DNA of 64,000 nucleotides, from the NCBI RefSeq assembly GCF_021533215.1, contig NZ_JAJNKA010000006.1:310001-374000 (forward strand), read 5' to 3'. Origin of the DNA: Portibacter lacus. GTDB taxonomy: Bacteria > Bacteroidota > Bacteroidia > Chitinophagales > Saprospiraceae. The notes beneath the pieces are model-generated. The model did not search any database. It worked only from the letters and a program-made list of their open reading frames with translations, and had not been told where the DNA came from. Both the position numbers and the translations under genes were made by a program. Shown here piece by piece: positions 7,374 through 18,400 of this stretch; the first letter of the stretch is position 1, and each line of letters opens with the position of its first letter.

Positions 7374-9455
7374 CTAATCTAAAAGCTTCATCGCTGATAC
7401 GGCATCCTGAACTGGGATCTTGCAAGATTTATTTACACATACATAGATGAAGTCTTCTCCTTCTTGTAATTTATCTTCTAGTAATTGCAAGCTCCCTTCC
7501 GTTGTTCCACCTAAGTAAAGTGCATTCGGATGAAAATGGGACATCATTTCTTTGCTGATCTGATCACTTTCGGGACCAAGAATTGCAACTTCGTATGGCT
7601 CATAGACCATGCTGAAAAATAAATTGCACCAGTTAGAGTAGAAATTGGGCTGCGAAGCTTGTTCTATGCTCAACTTCATATTGGTCAACATCTGTTCCGA
7701 TATCTCTAAGTATTCTTTATTATAAAGTAGAAGTCCTAGGTTATGAAAATTATTAGCCATCACAGAATTAGAGCCTGGAATAACCCCATCCATTAACTCG
7801 GCTTTATTCGCAATTAAAGGAGGGTCGAGATCTGAGGTGTAATTAAGCATATTGCTAGTCTCATTAAGAAAATGCTTCTTCGCATAGCTTGTAATCTTAT
7901 CAGCCTTAGTTAGATATTGTTCATCAAAAGTGATTTCATATAGATGAATAAGCCCTTTTATCACGAAGGCATAATCATCCAAAAATGCATTAATCGTCGA
8001 CGTGCCGTTTTTATAATTTCGATCTAACCGTTCTCCGTCTTTAAGCAAATTCTTTTCAATGAAATTCCATATGGAAATTGCTTCCTCCCGATACGTCTCA
8101 TCACCAAAGGCCTTGTAAGCATCAATATATCCATTAAGCAAAAGCGCATTCCATGAACATAATATTTTATCATCTAGTCCTGGATAAACTCTATTCCTTC
8201 GTTCATTAAGAATGAGTTGCTTCCAATTTTCTTTCTTCTTCAGAAATTCTGCGGATTCTTTTTTACGTTCCGGATCTAGAAATAAGATGTTATGCTCCTC
8301 CCAATTACCTTCATCCGATATATTAAAATAATCAGCAAATTCTTCAAATTCTTCTGCGGGAATGATGCTTGCGAATTCCTCCTTTTTCCAAATATAGAAT
8401 TTCCCCTCTTCACCTTCACTGTCGGCATCGTATGATGAATAATAACCGCCAGAAGAATCCAGCCAATTTTCCTTCATGAAACTTAAGGTTTCTTTGACTA
8501 CTCGTGCATAATTGTCATCCGAGGTAAATTGGTATGCCTTCGAATAAAGAGAAACCAACTGAGCATTATCATATAACATTTTCTCGAAATGAGGTACTTT
8601 CCATATATTATCTACGGTATATCTAGAAAAACCACCTTCGATTTGATCATAAATACCGCCACTCATCATTCTATCAAGTGTAAGAGTAACTGCTTCTAGC
8701 GCCTTAGTTTCTGGATATTTATAAGCGTATTTTAATAGGAATTCATAGTGATTCGGAAGAGGAAATTTTTGACTCCCTTCTTTCCCTCCATTTACAAAAT
8801 CAACATTGTTCAGGAAACGATCACCTATACTTTTTAATTCTTCTTCTTGAAAGGTAACATCCTCTTTTACATCTATGATTTGGTCAACAGATTGAATTCC
8901 AGAGACCAGTTTTTCTGCTGATTCTACTAATCTGTCGTAATCATTGTTTTTATGAGTTATAAATTGATTTAGAATTTTGATCCATTGGTCTTTTGGAAAA
9001 TAAGTACCTGCCCAGATCGGTCGGCCATCGGGTAGGGCAATCGCATTCAGAGGCCAGCCACCACTCCCATTGATTAAATTACAAGCCGTCATATACACAT
9101 CATCGACGTCAGGTCTTTCTTCTCGGTCTACTTTTATTGGAATAAAGTGAGTATTCATCAATTCTGCAACCGTGGTGTCTTCGAATGATTCGTGTTCCAT
9201 GACGTGGCACCAGTGGCAGGAAGAATATCCAATACTTATGATCAATAATTTGTTCTCTTTCTTGGCCAGTTCTAGGGTTTCATTATTCCAGGCATTCCAG
9301 TTAACGGGATTATGTGCATGCTGAAGCAAGTATGGGGAAGTTTCGTTAATTAGATTATTTGTGAATTGATGACTTTCCTCATTCATGGGTTTAGATGATT
9401 TACATTGACATAAAAAACAACACATTATCAAAAAGTAAGAGAATCTTAAGATCAT
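7374..9455 (-). CDS. YyaL/DUF255 family thioredoxin-fold lipoprotein
   Basis: About 693 residues from ATG 9455. A lipoprotein-type signal ([11 protein letters not shown], Cys18) is followed by the DUF255 domain: [17 protein letters not shown] at 37-53, then the thioredoxin motif C80-H-W-C83 and [13 protein letters not shown] long helical alpha/alpha-barrel region resembling N-acylglucosamine epimerases fills the rest. The family is the bacterial counterpart of human SPATA20; its biochemical role is unsettled. The presence of a lipobox places this copy in the cell envelope. An in-frame ATG at 9473 lies only two bases downstream of a -7 box and would precede the transcript, so the internal ATG is preferred. 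Confidence 0.85.
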   Translation of the reverse strand: MILRFSYFLIMCCFLCQCKSSKPMNEESHQFTNNLINETSPYLLQHAHNPVNWNAWNNETLELAKKENKLLIISIGYSSCHWCHVMEHESFEDTTVAELMNTHFIPIKVDREERPDVDDVYMTACNLINGSGGWPLNAIALPDGRPIWAGTYFPKDQWIKILNQFITHKNNDYDRLVESAEKLVSGIQSVDQIIDVKEDVTFQEEELKSIGDRFLNNVDFVNGGKEGSQKFPLPNHYEFLLKYAYKYPETKALEAVTLTLDRMMSGGIYDQIEGGFSRYTVDNIWKVPHFEKMLYDNAQLVSLYSKAYQFTSDDNYARVVKETLSFMKENWLDSSGGYYSSYDADSEGEEGKFYIWKKEEFASIIPAEEFEEFADYFNISDEGNWEEHNILFLDPERKKESAEFLKKKENWKQLILNERRNRVYPGLDDKILCSWNALLLNGYIDAYKAFGDETYREEAISIWNFIEKNLLKDGERLDRNYKNGTSTINAFLDDYAFVIKGLIHLYEITFDEQYLTKADKITSYAKKHFLNETSNMLNYTSDLDPPLIANKAELMDGVIPGSNSVMANNFHNLGLLLYNKEYLEISEQMLTNMKLSIEQASQPNFYSNWCNLFFSMVYEPYEVAILGPESDQISKEMMSHFHPNALYLGGTTEGSLQLLEDKLQEGEDFIYVCVNKSCKIPVQDAVSAMKLLD

Positions 9456-9474
9456 AATTCTAATCGTTAGCATA

Positions 9475-9503
9475 CAAAATTAGCCTTTTAATTTAAAATA
9501 CAA
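9475..9503 (-). promoter_or_regulatory. Promoter of the YyaL-like gene
   Basis: On the minus strand TTG, then 18 bases, then TAATTTTG (9475-9482) fit the Bacteroidota -33/-7 pattern. The position decides the start codon of the gene (9455 rather than 9473). Confidence 0.6.
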
Positions 9504-9555
9504 TTAATACACAAATGTGAATACGATTAAGTAAATTTAGGCAGAAGATTATTTA

Positions 9556-10026
9556 ATGATTTGGAAAACACTAAAAGGCGCCATACTAGATAATGACATT
9601 GTTAAGGTTGTAGATGACACGCTTAGACGAGAGAAAGAGTTAGGATATCACACTCGAATATGCATCGGCACAGACTCTCAAGTTACTTCTGGGGTTACAG
9701 AATTCGCCACTGTCATTGTATTTGTCCGAAGACGCCAAGGCGGATTTATGTACATTCATAAAGAAAAGACAGCCCAGCCATTTGGATTAAAAGAGAGAAT
9801 GATTTCAGAAGTTAGTAAATCTGTTCAAATTGCATATCTTCTTCAACCAACACTTGAAAAACACCATGTGAAATTAGAAGTCCATGCTGATATCAATTCA
9901 GATCCTGGTTTCAAGTCACATGCCGCATTTAATGAAGCGATGGGATATATTAAGGGGATGGGGTTCGAATTCAAAGCAAAACCAGATGCATTCGCCTCGT
10001 CCTATTGTGCTGATAAAGTTATATAG
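9556..10026 (+). CDS. YkuK / DUF458 family ribonuclease-H-like protein
   Basis: 156 residues. TRICIGTDSQVTSGVTEFAT at 33-52 carries the D-S-Q pattern of the RNase-H-like YkuK family, and a second acidic strand (KLEVHADINSD, about 107-117) follows. The C-terminus FKAKPDAFASSYCADKVI is characteristic of the family. YkuK proteins are predicted nucleic-acid hydrolases, but their substrate is unknown. It is cytoplasmic. The stop codon is directly followed by the start codon of the asparaginase-domain gene with no gap, so the two are certainly co-transcribed. Confidence 0.8.
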   Translation: MIWKTLKGAILDNDIVKVVDDTLRREKELGYHTRICIGTDSQVTSGVTEFATVIVFVRRRQGGFMYIHKEKTAQPFGLKERMISEVSKSVQIAYLLQPTLEKHHVKLEVHADINSDPGFKSHAAFNEAMGYIKGMGFEFKAKPDAFASSYCADKVI

Positions 10027-10524
10027 ATGAAAGAAAAGTTACAATTGTTTATTACCGGGGGAACATTCGATAAAGAGTACAATTACATCACAGGTAAGTT
10101 ATATTTTAAGAACACCCACCTTGATGATATGTTGGAACGTGGCAGGTGTACCTTAGATTATCAGATCAAGACGCTGATGATGGTAGATAGTCTCGAGATG
10201 ACAGATAAGGACCGCGCGTATATCCTAGAGGAGTGTATTGCTTCGAGTGCTAATCGGATTTTGCTAACTCATGGTACAGATACGATGGTGAAGACAGCTC
10301 ATTATTTAGCGGAGCATGGCTTAGAAGGCAAAACAGTTGTGATTACGGGAGCGATGATTCCATACGCTTTTGGTGGTTCTTCAGATGGTTTCTTTAATCT
10401 AGGAAGTACGCTTGCTTTTTGTCAAGTACTGCCGCCGGGGATTTATATCAGTATGAACGGCAAATATTTTGACTACGATAAAGTAGAGAAAAATTACGAA
10501 ACAGGTTACTTCGTCTCTAAATAG
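10027..10524 (+). CDS. Single-domain asparaginase-like protein
   Basis: 165 residues, only half the length of a normal L-asparaginase (about 330). It has the N-terminal nucleophile motif TGGTFDK at 10-16, the second catalytic motif LLTHGTDTM at about 79-87 and VVITGAMIP at about 103-111. The C-terminal domain, which closes the active site in the dimer, is absent. The stop lies in a natural position with no downstream remnant, so this is a real short form and not a truncation. Activity is uncertain. It is coupled to the YkuK gene without spacer. Confidence 0.82.
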   Translation: MKEKLQLFITGGTFDKEYNYITGKLYFKNTHLDDMLERGRCTLDYQIKTLMMVDSLEMTDKDRAYILEECIASSANRILLTHGTDTMVKTAHYLAEHGLEGKTVVITGAMIPYAFGGSSDGFFNLGSTLAFCQVLPPGIYISMNGKYFDYDKVEKNYETGYFVSK

Positions 10525-10700
10525 TATTTCTCATAGCCGACATCCCTATCATTTAATTTAGAATTTATTATAAGTGTTCTCACGCGCGACACTTCGTAAG
10601 TTGGTAATTCCATAATTAAGCGGCTATAAACCATATTTTAATATATTATATATAATGACAATTTAATTTACATATATAATATTTTTCTAATAAATAATTT

Positions 10701-10708
10701 TAACTTTG
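10701..10708 (+). promoter_or_regulatory. Candidate -7 box of the OmpA/TSP3 gene
   Basis: TAACTTTG matches TAnnTTTG 33 bases before the ATG of the next gene. No clear -33 TTG is seen in the very AT-rich upstream stretch. Confidence 0.45.
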
Positions 10709-10740
10709 TTAAGCATACAACTTAAGGTATATACTATATT

Positions 10741-12264
10741 ATGAGAAAATTGATTTTTTGCGTGCTTTTGTGCACTTTATTTAACAGTATAAATATTCAA
10801 GCACAAACAGCTGACAATCCAAATGCACTATCTTTTCGTGCAGTATTCATGGATTACCAATCCCAGAACGGCGGGAGTTTTGGAGATTTTAAAAGTTACA
10901 ATAACGGATTTGAATTTGCCTATTCACGATATTTGGCTAATAAAATAAACTTAAGTATACCTTTGAAAATTGGTTCTGTTCAGAGTCATGAGAATATCAC
11001 TTCATTGAGAAAAAGAATAATTGGCCTTGATGCCACAATCCATTACGATTTCTTAGACGACGACAAAAAAATCATTCCTTATGGATTAGGAGGTATCGGT
11101 TTTGTAAGCGAAACAGAAGGGAGCGCTAATATTCAGATCCCTCTTGGATTAGGAGTTAAATTCAAAATCAACGAAAGAGCATTTTTTAGCTGGCAGTCTG
11201 AATATAGATTAGCATTAGCTGAAGATAGAAATAACTTACATCACGGTATCGGATTCACATATGTATTAGGCCAAGGAGGAATTAAAAAAGCACCTGGCAA
11301 GACGATGCTTAAGGACGATGCAGATGGAGATGGAATTATTGATGACGTAGATCTTTGTCCTCAGATAGCAGGACCTAAGGAATTACAAGGTTGTCCGGAT
11401 TCAGATAGTGATGGAATTGCTGACTTCGAAGATGCATGTCCGCTTTTAGCTGGACCGAAATCACTGAGAGGTTGTCCGGATTCTGATGGTGACGGCGTTT
11501 CTGATAACGATGATGATTGTCCTAATATGGCAGGAACGGTTGCTAATAACGGTTGCCCTGAAACAGATACGGATAATGATGGTGTTCCAGATAATGCAGA
11601 TAAATGCCCTAACATTGCAGGTTCTCCTGTAAATAATGGTTGTCCTATCGTGGATGCAGATAATGATGGTGTTCCGGATGATGTAGATAAATGCCCGAAT
11701 GCTGCAGGACCAGCAAATTCTGATGGATGTCCTGATGTAGATAATGATGGAATTCCAGATTACTTGGATAAGTGTCCTAATAAAGCGGGAATAAATGCTT
11801 ACGGCGGTTGTCCTGATACAGATAACGATGGAATAGATGACAGCAGAGATAGATGTCCAGAATCTGCTGGACCAGTTTCTAACAATGGTTGTCCTGAGAT
11901 TTCACAAGCGGATCAAGATGTTCTAGATCTTGCGATGAGAGCAGTACAGTTCGATACAGGAAAAGCAACATTGAAATCTGAATCATTTACGATTCTTTCT
12001 CAGATTGCTGGAATAATGAACAGGTACCCATCTTACAACTTATCGATCAGTGGTCACACAGATAATGTAGGTGGAGCAGCAACGAACCAAGCACTTTCTG
12101 AAAGAAGAGCTAAATCTTGTTATGATTACTTAATCACTCAAGGAGTATCTTCTTCGAGAATGAATTTTGCTGGATTTGGAGAATCTAGACCTATCGCAGA
12201 TAATAATACATTAAGAGGAAAAACATTAAACAGAAGAGTTGAGTTTAATTTGATTCCTAGATAA
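10741..12264 (+). CDS. OmpA-family outer-membrane protein with thrombospondin type 3 repeats
   Basis: 507 residues. A signal peptide (about 1-21, cleaved after NIQAQ or just before it) is followed by an eight-strand-type beta-barrel (about 25-180). Next come seven calcium-binding thrombospondin type 3 repeats (about 192-386), each with a D-x-D-x-DG-hydrophobic core, such as DADGDGIIDDVDLCP. The C-terminal OmpA peptidoglycan-binding domain (about 398-507) has SGHTDNVGGAATNQALSERRA and the end LNRRVEFNL. It ties the outer membrane to the cell wall, with a Ca2+-stiffened stalk. A -7 box lies upstream and a terminator downstream, so it is a single-gene unit. Confidence 0.92.
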   Translation: MRKLIFCVLLCTLFNSINIQAQTADNPNALSFRAVFMDYQSQNGGSFGDFKSYNNGFEFAYSRYLANKINLSIPLKIGSVQSHENITSLRKRIIGLDATIHYDFLDDDKKIIPYGLGGIGFVSETEGSANIQIPLGLGVKFKINERAFFSWQSEYRLALAEDRNNLHHGIGFTYVLGQGGIKKAPGKTMLKDDADGDGIIDDVDLCPQIAGPKELQGCPDSDSDGIADFEDACPLLAGPKSLRGCPDSDGDGVSDNDDDCPNMAGTVANNGCPETDTDNDGVPDNADKCPNIAGSPVNNGCPIVDADNDGVPDDVDKCPNAAGPANSDGCPDVDNDGIPDYLDKCPNKAGINAYGGCPDTDNDGIDDSRDRCPESAGPVSNNGCPEISQADQDVLDLAMRAVQFDTGKATLKSESFTILSQIAGIMNRYPSYNLSISGHTDNVGGAATNQALSERRAKSCYDYLITQGVSSSRMNFAGFGESRPIADNNTLRGKTLNRRVEFNLIPR

Positions 12265-12286
12265 TAATATAATCGAAGAAATAAGG

Positions 12287-12320
12287 AAGGCTGGCTAGAA
12301 ATAGGCAGCCTTTTTTTTAT
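12287..12320 (+). terminator. Terminator of the OmpA/TSP3 gene
   Basis: AAGGCTG (12287-12293) pairs with CAGCCTT (12306-12312) and is followed by a run of T. It lies 22 bases after the stop codon. Confidence 0.8.
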
Positions 12321-12458
12321 GTCAATTTTAGAGCGGAGGTAAGATTGGGGATTAATTGATTACATCTAAGAGAAGGGTAGGTTGAGGGCTAAGAGTGTAG
12401 TTTTAGAGGTAGTAAGTTTGCTGTCCTTGTATCGGTCAATATTAACTTATGAGCATTA

Positions 12459-12494
12459 AAAAAGGCCTTTACTTATAAAAAGTAAAAGCCTTCT
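12459..12494 (-). terminator. Terminator of the small exported protein gene
   Basis: AAGGCCTTTACTT and AAGTAAAAGCCTT pair with one bulged base. The minus-strand T-run at the left side points to termination of the leftward gene at 12520. Confidence 0.7.
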
Positions 12495-12519
12495 AACAAT
12501 TATTTTCTGAAGGAGATTA

Positions 12520-12891
12520 TTACATCTTCCTTTTTTGAATCAGATAAATTAAATCCGTATTAACGGTGGTGCCACCAGATTTAGGATTATAGACGTTCAG
12601 GACTTCATAGCCGTTTTCATATAACCAATTCAATCCGTGGACTGGTGAATTAAAGATTAGAGCCTTACCTTTTTTGTCAGATACGATCCTGTTCTTTCTA
12701 TCCATGAATCCAACATTTTGACCATAGTCGATAAACATTTTAACATCTGCAGAACCTACAACACTGAAAAATTCTATCTCTATGTATTGTGTAGTTTCTT
12801 GTCTTAATTCTTTTCCGTCGATGAAGAGTTGGGCACTTCCTATTTTTGCAAACGAAAGAATAGCCAACACTATTAAAATTCCATTTTTCAT
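12520..12891 (-). CDS. Small exported protein of unknown function
   Basis: 123 residues with a clear signal peptide (MKNGILIVLAILSFAKIGSAQ, cleaved at about 20). The mature part is about 100 residues, begins LFIDGKELRQETTQYIEIEFFS and ends in a basic IQKRKM tail. No Cys is present. I recognise no family. The pattern IDYGQNVGFMDRKN with a later ALNWLYENGYEVLN-like helix suggests a small alpha/beta domain. Conserved hypotheticals of this kind are common in Bacteroidota. It is monocistronic with its own terminator. Confidence 0.7.
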   Translation of the reverse strand: MKNGILIVLAILSFAKIGSAQLFIDGKELRQETTQYIEIEFFSVVGSADVKMFIDYGQNVGFMDRKNRIVSDKKGKALIFNSPVHGLNWLYENGYEVLNVYNPKSGGTTVNTDLIYLIQKRKM

Positions 12892-12984
12892 ATTTAACTT
12901 TTTATTATAAACGAATTAAGCTATTTCAAAAATTCTATAATTTGAAATATTTAACGCAACTTAACACAATTTAGGATAGATTAT

Positions 12985-12992
12985 TATATTTG
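12985..12992 (+). promoter_or_regulatory. Candidate -7 box of the TRAP permease operon
   Basis: TATATTTG matches TAnnTTTG and lies only 7 bases before the ATG at 13000. If used, the transcript would be leaderless or nearly so. Confidence 0.4.
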
Positions 12993-12999
12993 AAATGAA

Positions 13000-13479
13000 A
13001 TGATAAATAAAATTGGCTCCTGGATATCGCTTTTGAATATCGTTCTCGTCGTGCTGATTTGTGTAGATGTACTGCTGAGGTATTTCTTTAACAGCACCGA
13101 GAAGTGGATTATAGAATTAGAGTGGCATATTTTCGCTGCTATATTTTTAATAGGCGCATCCTACACGTTTAAGAACGATAAGCACGTTAGAGTAGACTTA
13201 TTCTACCAGAATTTTTCCGTTCAGAAAAAGGCTTGGGTCAATATACTTGGAAATATATTATTTCTTATTCCATGGTGTCTAGTTGTAATATACTCCTCAT
13301 ATAAATATGGAATGGTTTCACTTTCATACCTAGAAGGATCTCCGGATCCTAATGGACTTCCAGCTAGATACATTATCAAATTTATTATTACTATTGGTTT
13401 CACACTTTTGCTTTTTCAAGCGATCATAGATAGTATTGAAAAAATTAAAGGCTTAAAAAGAAAAGTATGGAATGGATAG
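13000..13479 (+). CDS. dctQ: TRAP transporter small permease (DctQ type)
   Basis: 159 residues with four hydrophobic helices (about 8-28, 43-62, 80-100, 121-142). The EWHIFAAIFLIGASYTFKNDKHVRVDLFY stretch between helices two and three contains the family's conserved DxHVRVD-type loop. It is the small membrane subunit of a sodium-driven tripartite uptake system. The stop codon lies inside the next gene (13-base overlap), so DctQ and DctM are translationally coupled. The matching binding protein is not adjacent but lies at 20703-21812 on the other strand. Confidence 0.88.
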   Translation: MINKIGSWISLLNIVLVVLICVDVLLRYFFNSTEKWIIELEWHIFAAIFLIGASYTFKNDKHVRVDLFYQNFSVQKKAWVNILGNILFLIPWCLVVIYSSYKYGMVSLSYLEGSPDPNGLPARYIIKFIITIGFTLLLFQAIIDSIEKIKGLKRKVWNG

Positions 13480-14759
13480 CGATTTTGTTGTTTGTACTTG
13501 TTTTTGTTTTGATTCTAGCTGGATATCCGGTAGCGTTTACCTTGGCAGGACTTTCGATTCTAGTGGGCGCTTTAACGGTTCCGGATTTCTTCATGTTGCT
13601 ACCATTTCGAATTATGGGCATCATGCAAAACTATGTCCTGCTGGCAGTTCCACTGTTCGTGTTCATGGGGCTCATGCTTGAAAAATCTGGGCTCGCGGCT
13701 AATTTGCTGGAATCCATGTCCATACTATTTGGTAAGATTAATGGCGGATTAGCGATCTCTGTAATCATTGTGGGAGCCTTGCTTGCTGCGTCTACGGGAA
13801 TCGTGGGAGCGACAGTTATCACCATGGGCCTGATTAGTCTGCCCACTATGCTGAAAAGAAAGTATAAACCTTCGCTTGCAACGGGCGTGATTGCGTCGTC
13901 TGGAACACTCGGGCAGATTATTCCACCTTCAGTTGTCCTGGTATTGCTAGGAAGTGTCTTGAATGTATCAGTGGGTAAACTATTTGCAGCAGCTATTATT
14001 CCAGGAATGATATTAGTCGGTGCGTACATAATCTATGTGCTAGTTGTAGCCAGACTGAGACCTGATATCGCGCCTCCCGTTCCACAAGAAGAGATCGACA
14101 AATACAAGTCAGAAGATTTTTATATCAAAACGGTTAAGGCATTTGTAATGCCTCTATTATTAATAACGGCGGTACTCGGATCTATCTTTTATGGAATCGC
14201 AAGTCCGACTGAGGCAGCGGCAGTAGGTGCCCTAGGTGCTATTATTCTAGCTTTGATTCAGCGCAAATTAACTTTTGATGTGCTGAAAGATGTAGCCCAA
14301 GAAACCACTCATCTGACCAGTATGGTTTTTATGATTCTACTCGGTGCAACTACGTTTTCTCTTGTTTTCAGAGGACTCGAAGGCGATCGCTTTTTAGTGG
14401 ATTTGATTCAAGGTTCTTCGATTGGGCCAACTGGATTTCTCCTGATCGTGATGTTAGTTATTTTCATTGCAGGATTCTTCATTGATTTCATTGAAATTAT
14501 TTTCATTATTGTTCCGGTAGTTACACCAGTTTTCATCGAATTAGATATGAATTTAATTTGGATCGGGATTTTAATAGCTTTGAATTTACAAACATCCTTT
14601 CTAACTCCGCCATTTGGTTTTGCGCTCTTTTATCTAAAAAGTGTAGCACCATCAGAAGTCAGCACATTGGATATATATAAAGGAGTTATACCTTTTTTGA
14701 TCTTGCAAATTATTTTAGTTTTAGTGGTACTGTTGTGGCCTGGAATTCTAATGTTGTAG
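13467..14759 (+). CDS. dctM: TRAP transporter large permease (DctM type)
   Basis: 430 residues of almost entirely hydrophobic helices, the normal DctM length. Family features seen are LAVPLFVFMGLMLEKSG (about 57-73), GATVITMGLISLPTML, the re-entrant region ASSGTLGQIIPPSVVLVLLG, and the second half with YGIASPTEAAAVGALGA and TSFLTPPFGFALFYLK. It forms the substrate channel and uses a Na+ gradient. It overlaps dctQ by 13 bases. The spacer behind it contains a long-loop inverted repeat that may terminate the pair. Confidence 0.92.
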   Translation: MEWIAILLFVLVFVLILAGYPVAFTLAGLSILVGALTVPDFFMLLPFRIMGIMQNYVLLAVPLFVFMGLMLEKSGLAANLLESMSILFGKINGGLAISVIIVGALLAASTGIVGATVITMGLISLPTMLKRKYKPSLATGVIASSGTLGQIIPPSVVLVLLGSVLNVSVGKLFAAAIIPGMILVGAYIIYVLVVARLRPDIAPPVPQEEIDKYKSEDFYIKTVKAFVMPLLLITAVLGSIFYGIASPTEAAAVGALGAIILALIQRKLTFDVLKDVAQETTHLTSMVFMILLGATTFSLVFRGLEGDRFLVDLIQGSSIGPTGFLLIVMLVIFIAGFFIDFIEIIFIIVPVVTPVFIELDMNLIWIGILIALNLQTSFLTPPFGFALFYLKSVAPSEVSTLDIYKGVIPFLILQIILVLVVLLWPGILML

Positions 14760-15423
14760 GACTTGTTATTATTGTTGATGATAAAGAAATGAGATAAAAA
14801 TTATGGATGAGATATTTCCATTTTCAGAACACGTGCAGTAAATTTTCAATATGCAAGTATTTATTTCATTTCGCTGATTTGGCTGTTCTGAAAATGACTT
14901 TTCTTAATTTTTTTTCTTGCTAGTAGAAAATTTTATAATTTAATTAGGTATTTTAATTTGTGCTTATAATTGGCAGGCAATTACGAATTTGTGAATATAT
15001 GAATCAAAAATTAAGGTAAAACTCCTCTTGCTCACTTACTTTTGAACAGGAAAGAAAGATTATTTAGAACAAAAAGTTTTTAAGCCATTGAAATCAAGTT
15101 CTAAGTATAATCAATTTACCATAAAATTATTCTATTATATAACAAATCACATTGATTTTATGCTCGAACGTAGATTTAAAATCGCATGATTGGCAAACAT
15201 CAAAGTCTTTTTAGATATAATATACTGTGTATAAACTAAGAGTAGAGAGCAAATTGCGTGCAAGTTGTAATATTGCAAATGATATTTTATTATCTGTTAA
15301 ATAAATGGTATTATCGATTATATGTTGTTAATAAGTTATATCTTTCATTAAGATTTCATTAACAAATGAAATCTAATTTTATAGTTGGCTTATAAATTAT
15401 TATTTTTTTAATTAAAATACCTT
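14760..15423. other. Long AT-rich leader region before the SusC gene
   Basis: 664 bp without a gene. It contains a perfect 13-bp inverted repeat (14819-14831 and 14884-14896, CATTTTCAGAACA and its complement) with a 52-base loop and a T-run just behind. That could end the dctQM transcript. The rest, up to the SusC start, is more than 70 percent A+T, with no clear TAnnTTTG box. Confidence 0.55.
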
Positions 15424-18400
15424 ATGGAAAAATCAAACTTTTTAAATTCGTCGGGTTTATCACCCACACGGCTTTGGCAGCTCTCACTACCTAAGATTTT
15501 GCCGTTTTTTATGCTACTTTTTTTTAGTTTACAGTCTTACGCTCAAGTGACTGGTACTGTGAAAGGTGATGATGGAATCGAACTTCCAGGTGTCGCAATT
15601 TTAATCAAAGGGACCAATGTCGGTACCACCACTGATGCTTTAGGTGTCTATTCTTTAGATGCGCCTACAAGTGCAGTATTAGTTTACTCTTACCTAGGAT
15701 ATGTGACTCAAGAAGTTCCGGTCGGAACTCAAACTACCATTGATGTTACCATGGTAACAGATGCTGCCGCACTAGATGAAGTTATCGTGGTGGGATATGG
15801 TACGGTTAGAAAAAGCCAATCTACTGGAGCCATTAGTACAATTAAATCCAAAGACATTACGGATTTACCTATCGAAAACACTCAACAAGCTCTTCAAGGA
15901 AGAATAGCAGGGGTTGATGTGATGCAAGCTGGTAGTAAGCCAGGCACACAACCTAGAGTCGTCATTCGAGGACGCCGATCCTTTAATGCTTCTAATGATC
16001 CTTTATATGTATTAGACGGAATACCGTTAGCAACTGGAACTGGAGACATCAACCCTAATGATGTTGCTTCTATGGAGGTTTTAAAGGATGCTTCTGCAAC
16101 TGCGATTTATGGTGCAAGAGGTGCAAATGGAGTGGTTCTAATTACTTCCAAAAGAGGAACGAAAGGAAAGCCTCAAGTTTTTTATGATGCATACTATGGA
16201 GTTTCTCAAGCACATGATATTATCAAGCTTATGGACGGTCAGCAGTTTGCAGATACTAAAAGGGAGGCATATAGACAGAATGATGGAACGATTCCTGCAG
16301 ATGAGGCTATCTTTACTGCGGTAGAATTAGAAAGTATTGCCTTAGGAAGAAGCACAGATTACGTCAGTGGTTTACTTAAAAATGGAAATACGCAGAGTCA
16401 TCAGATAGGTTTTGCTGGAGGAAATGACCAATCACAATTTTATATGTCATTAAACTACTACAAGCAAAACGGAATTATTCCAAATCAAGATTATAATAGA
16501 AATGTATTGAGGTTAAATCTTGACCATAACATTACTAAAAACATCAAGATTGGGCTATCAAGTTTTATGAACTTTTCAGTGAGAAATGGTGAATCATTTA
16601 ATCCACTTGGAGGCGCTTATAGAGAAAATCCATTAGGAAAGCCTTATGAGGATGATGGAACAACTTTGATTTTCTTACCTACCGAAGATGGTTTAAGGTC
16701 TAATCCTTTCTCTGAAATTGTGGATGGTGCCATTGTAAATAAGAGAAGGAGCAATAGAATGTTCGCTGGATTATATGCAGAGTGGAACATCCTTAGTAAT
16801 TTGAAATATCGATTCAATTTTGGACCTGATTTCAGGATTGAGAAATATGATAATTTTCAAGGCACTTTTACTAATGCAAGAAGGTTAGCACCACCCGCAG
16901 CCTCTACTGGGAACTCCACGGCGTTTAATTATACTGTTGAAAATATTCTATCGTATGACAAATCATTTTTGGGTTCTCACAAATTAAATTTGACTGCTGT
17001 ACAATCACTTCAAAAAGATAACTTTGAAACCAGTGCAATTTCAGTTTCAGGTGTCGCGTCAGAAACGCAGCAGTTCTATAATTTAGGAACTGCGTCGATC
17101 ATAAATTCAGTAGGTTCGAATCTTTCACAATGGACGATTCTTTCATACATGGGAAGAATTAACTACAGCATTAATGACAAGTATTTATTAACTGCAACAC
17201 TGAGAGGAGATGGTTCTTCGCGTTTTGGAGCAAATACTAAATGGGGATATTTCCCAGGAATCGCATTAGCTTGGAATATGGCTGAAGAGGATTTTATTAA
17301 AAGTATAGATGCCATCGACTTGATGAAATTAAGGGTTTCCTACGGTTCGATCGGAAATCAAGCCATTAGACCGTATCAAACTCAAGGTTTACTTACACAG
17401 ACTGCTTACAATTTTGGAGATGCAAGTGCATTTGGATATGCTCCTAATACAATCGGAAATCCTGAACTTAAATGGGAAACATCGACCACAGCTAATGTTG
17501 GACTTGATGTAAGTTTATTTCAAGGGAGAATTTATGGATCACTAGAGTATTACATGACAAACACAAAAGATCTTTTGCTATCAAGAAATCTTCCAAGCTC
17601 GATTGGTTTCACTCAAGTAACCACAAACATAGGTAAAACTAGGAATCAAGGTTTTGAAGGAACCATCAGCACTGTTAACATCAGCAAATCTGATTTTAGC
17701 TGGAGTACAGATTTTACCTTTTTCACGAACAAGGAAGAAATCGTAGAGCTTTATGGTGGAACGGAAGATGACATAGGAAATGGGTGGTTTATCGGTGAGC
17801 CTCTTTCAGTAATTTTTGATTATGAAAAGCAAGGCATCTGGCAAAGTAATGAATCTGATTTAGCGGCTAGTTACGGCGGTGTTCCTGGAGAAATCAGAAT
17901 TGTGGATCAGAATAATGATGGTGCCATCAATGCTGATGATAGAGTTATTCAAGGATCAGGAGTACCTAAGTTTTCAGGTGGAATCACTAACAGATTAAGG
18001 TATAAAAACTTTGATTTTTCTGCATTTGTATATGCTAGAATTGGTCAGAAAATCAGAAGTAATTATCACACTAGCAACAATACCTTATTTGGTAGGTATA
18101 ATAATATTGTAGTAGATTACTGGACTCCAACCAATCCTACAAATGAATTTCCTAAGCCGAATCAAAATCAAGAATTTCCAAAATGGAATTCTTCTCTAAA
18201 TATTTTTGATGGTTCTTTTGTGAAAGTTAGGAATATCAATTTAGGATATAATGTTAATCAATCTGCATTAGATCGTGCTGGAATTAGTAGATTAAGACTG
18301 TATTCTAGTATCCAACAACCGTTTATATTCTCATCGTTTATTTATAAATATGCGGGATCAGATCCAGAAACAGATATTGATGCGAGCTTGGACGGAAACG

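Noticed and set aside
11320-11900. DNA repeats in the OmpA gene
   Set aside because: They encode the thrombospondin type 3 repeats of the protein and need no other explanation.
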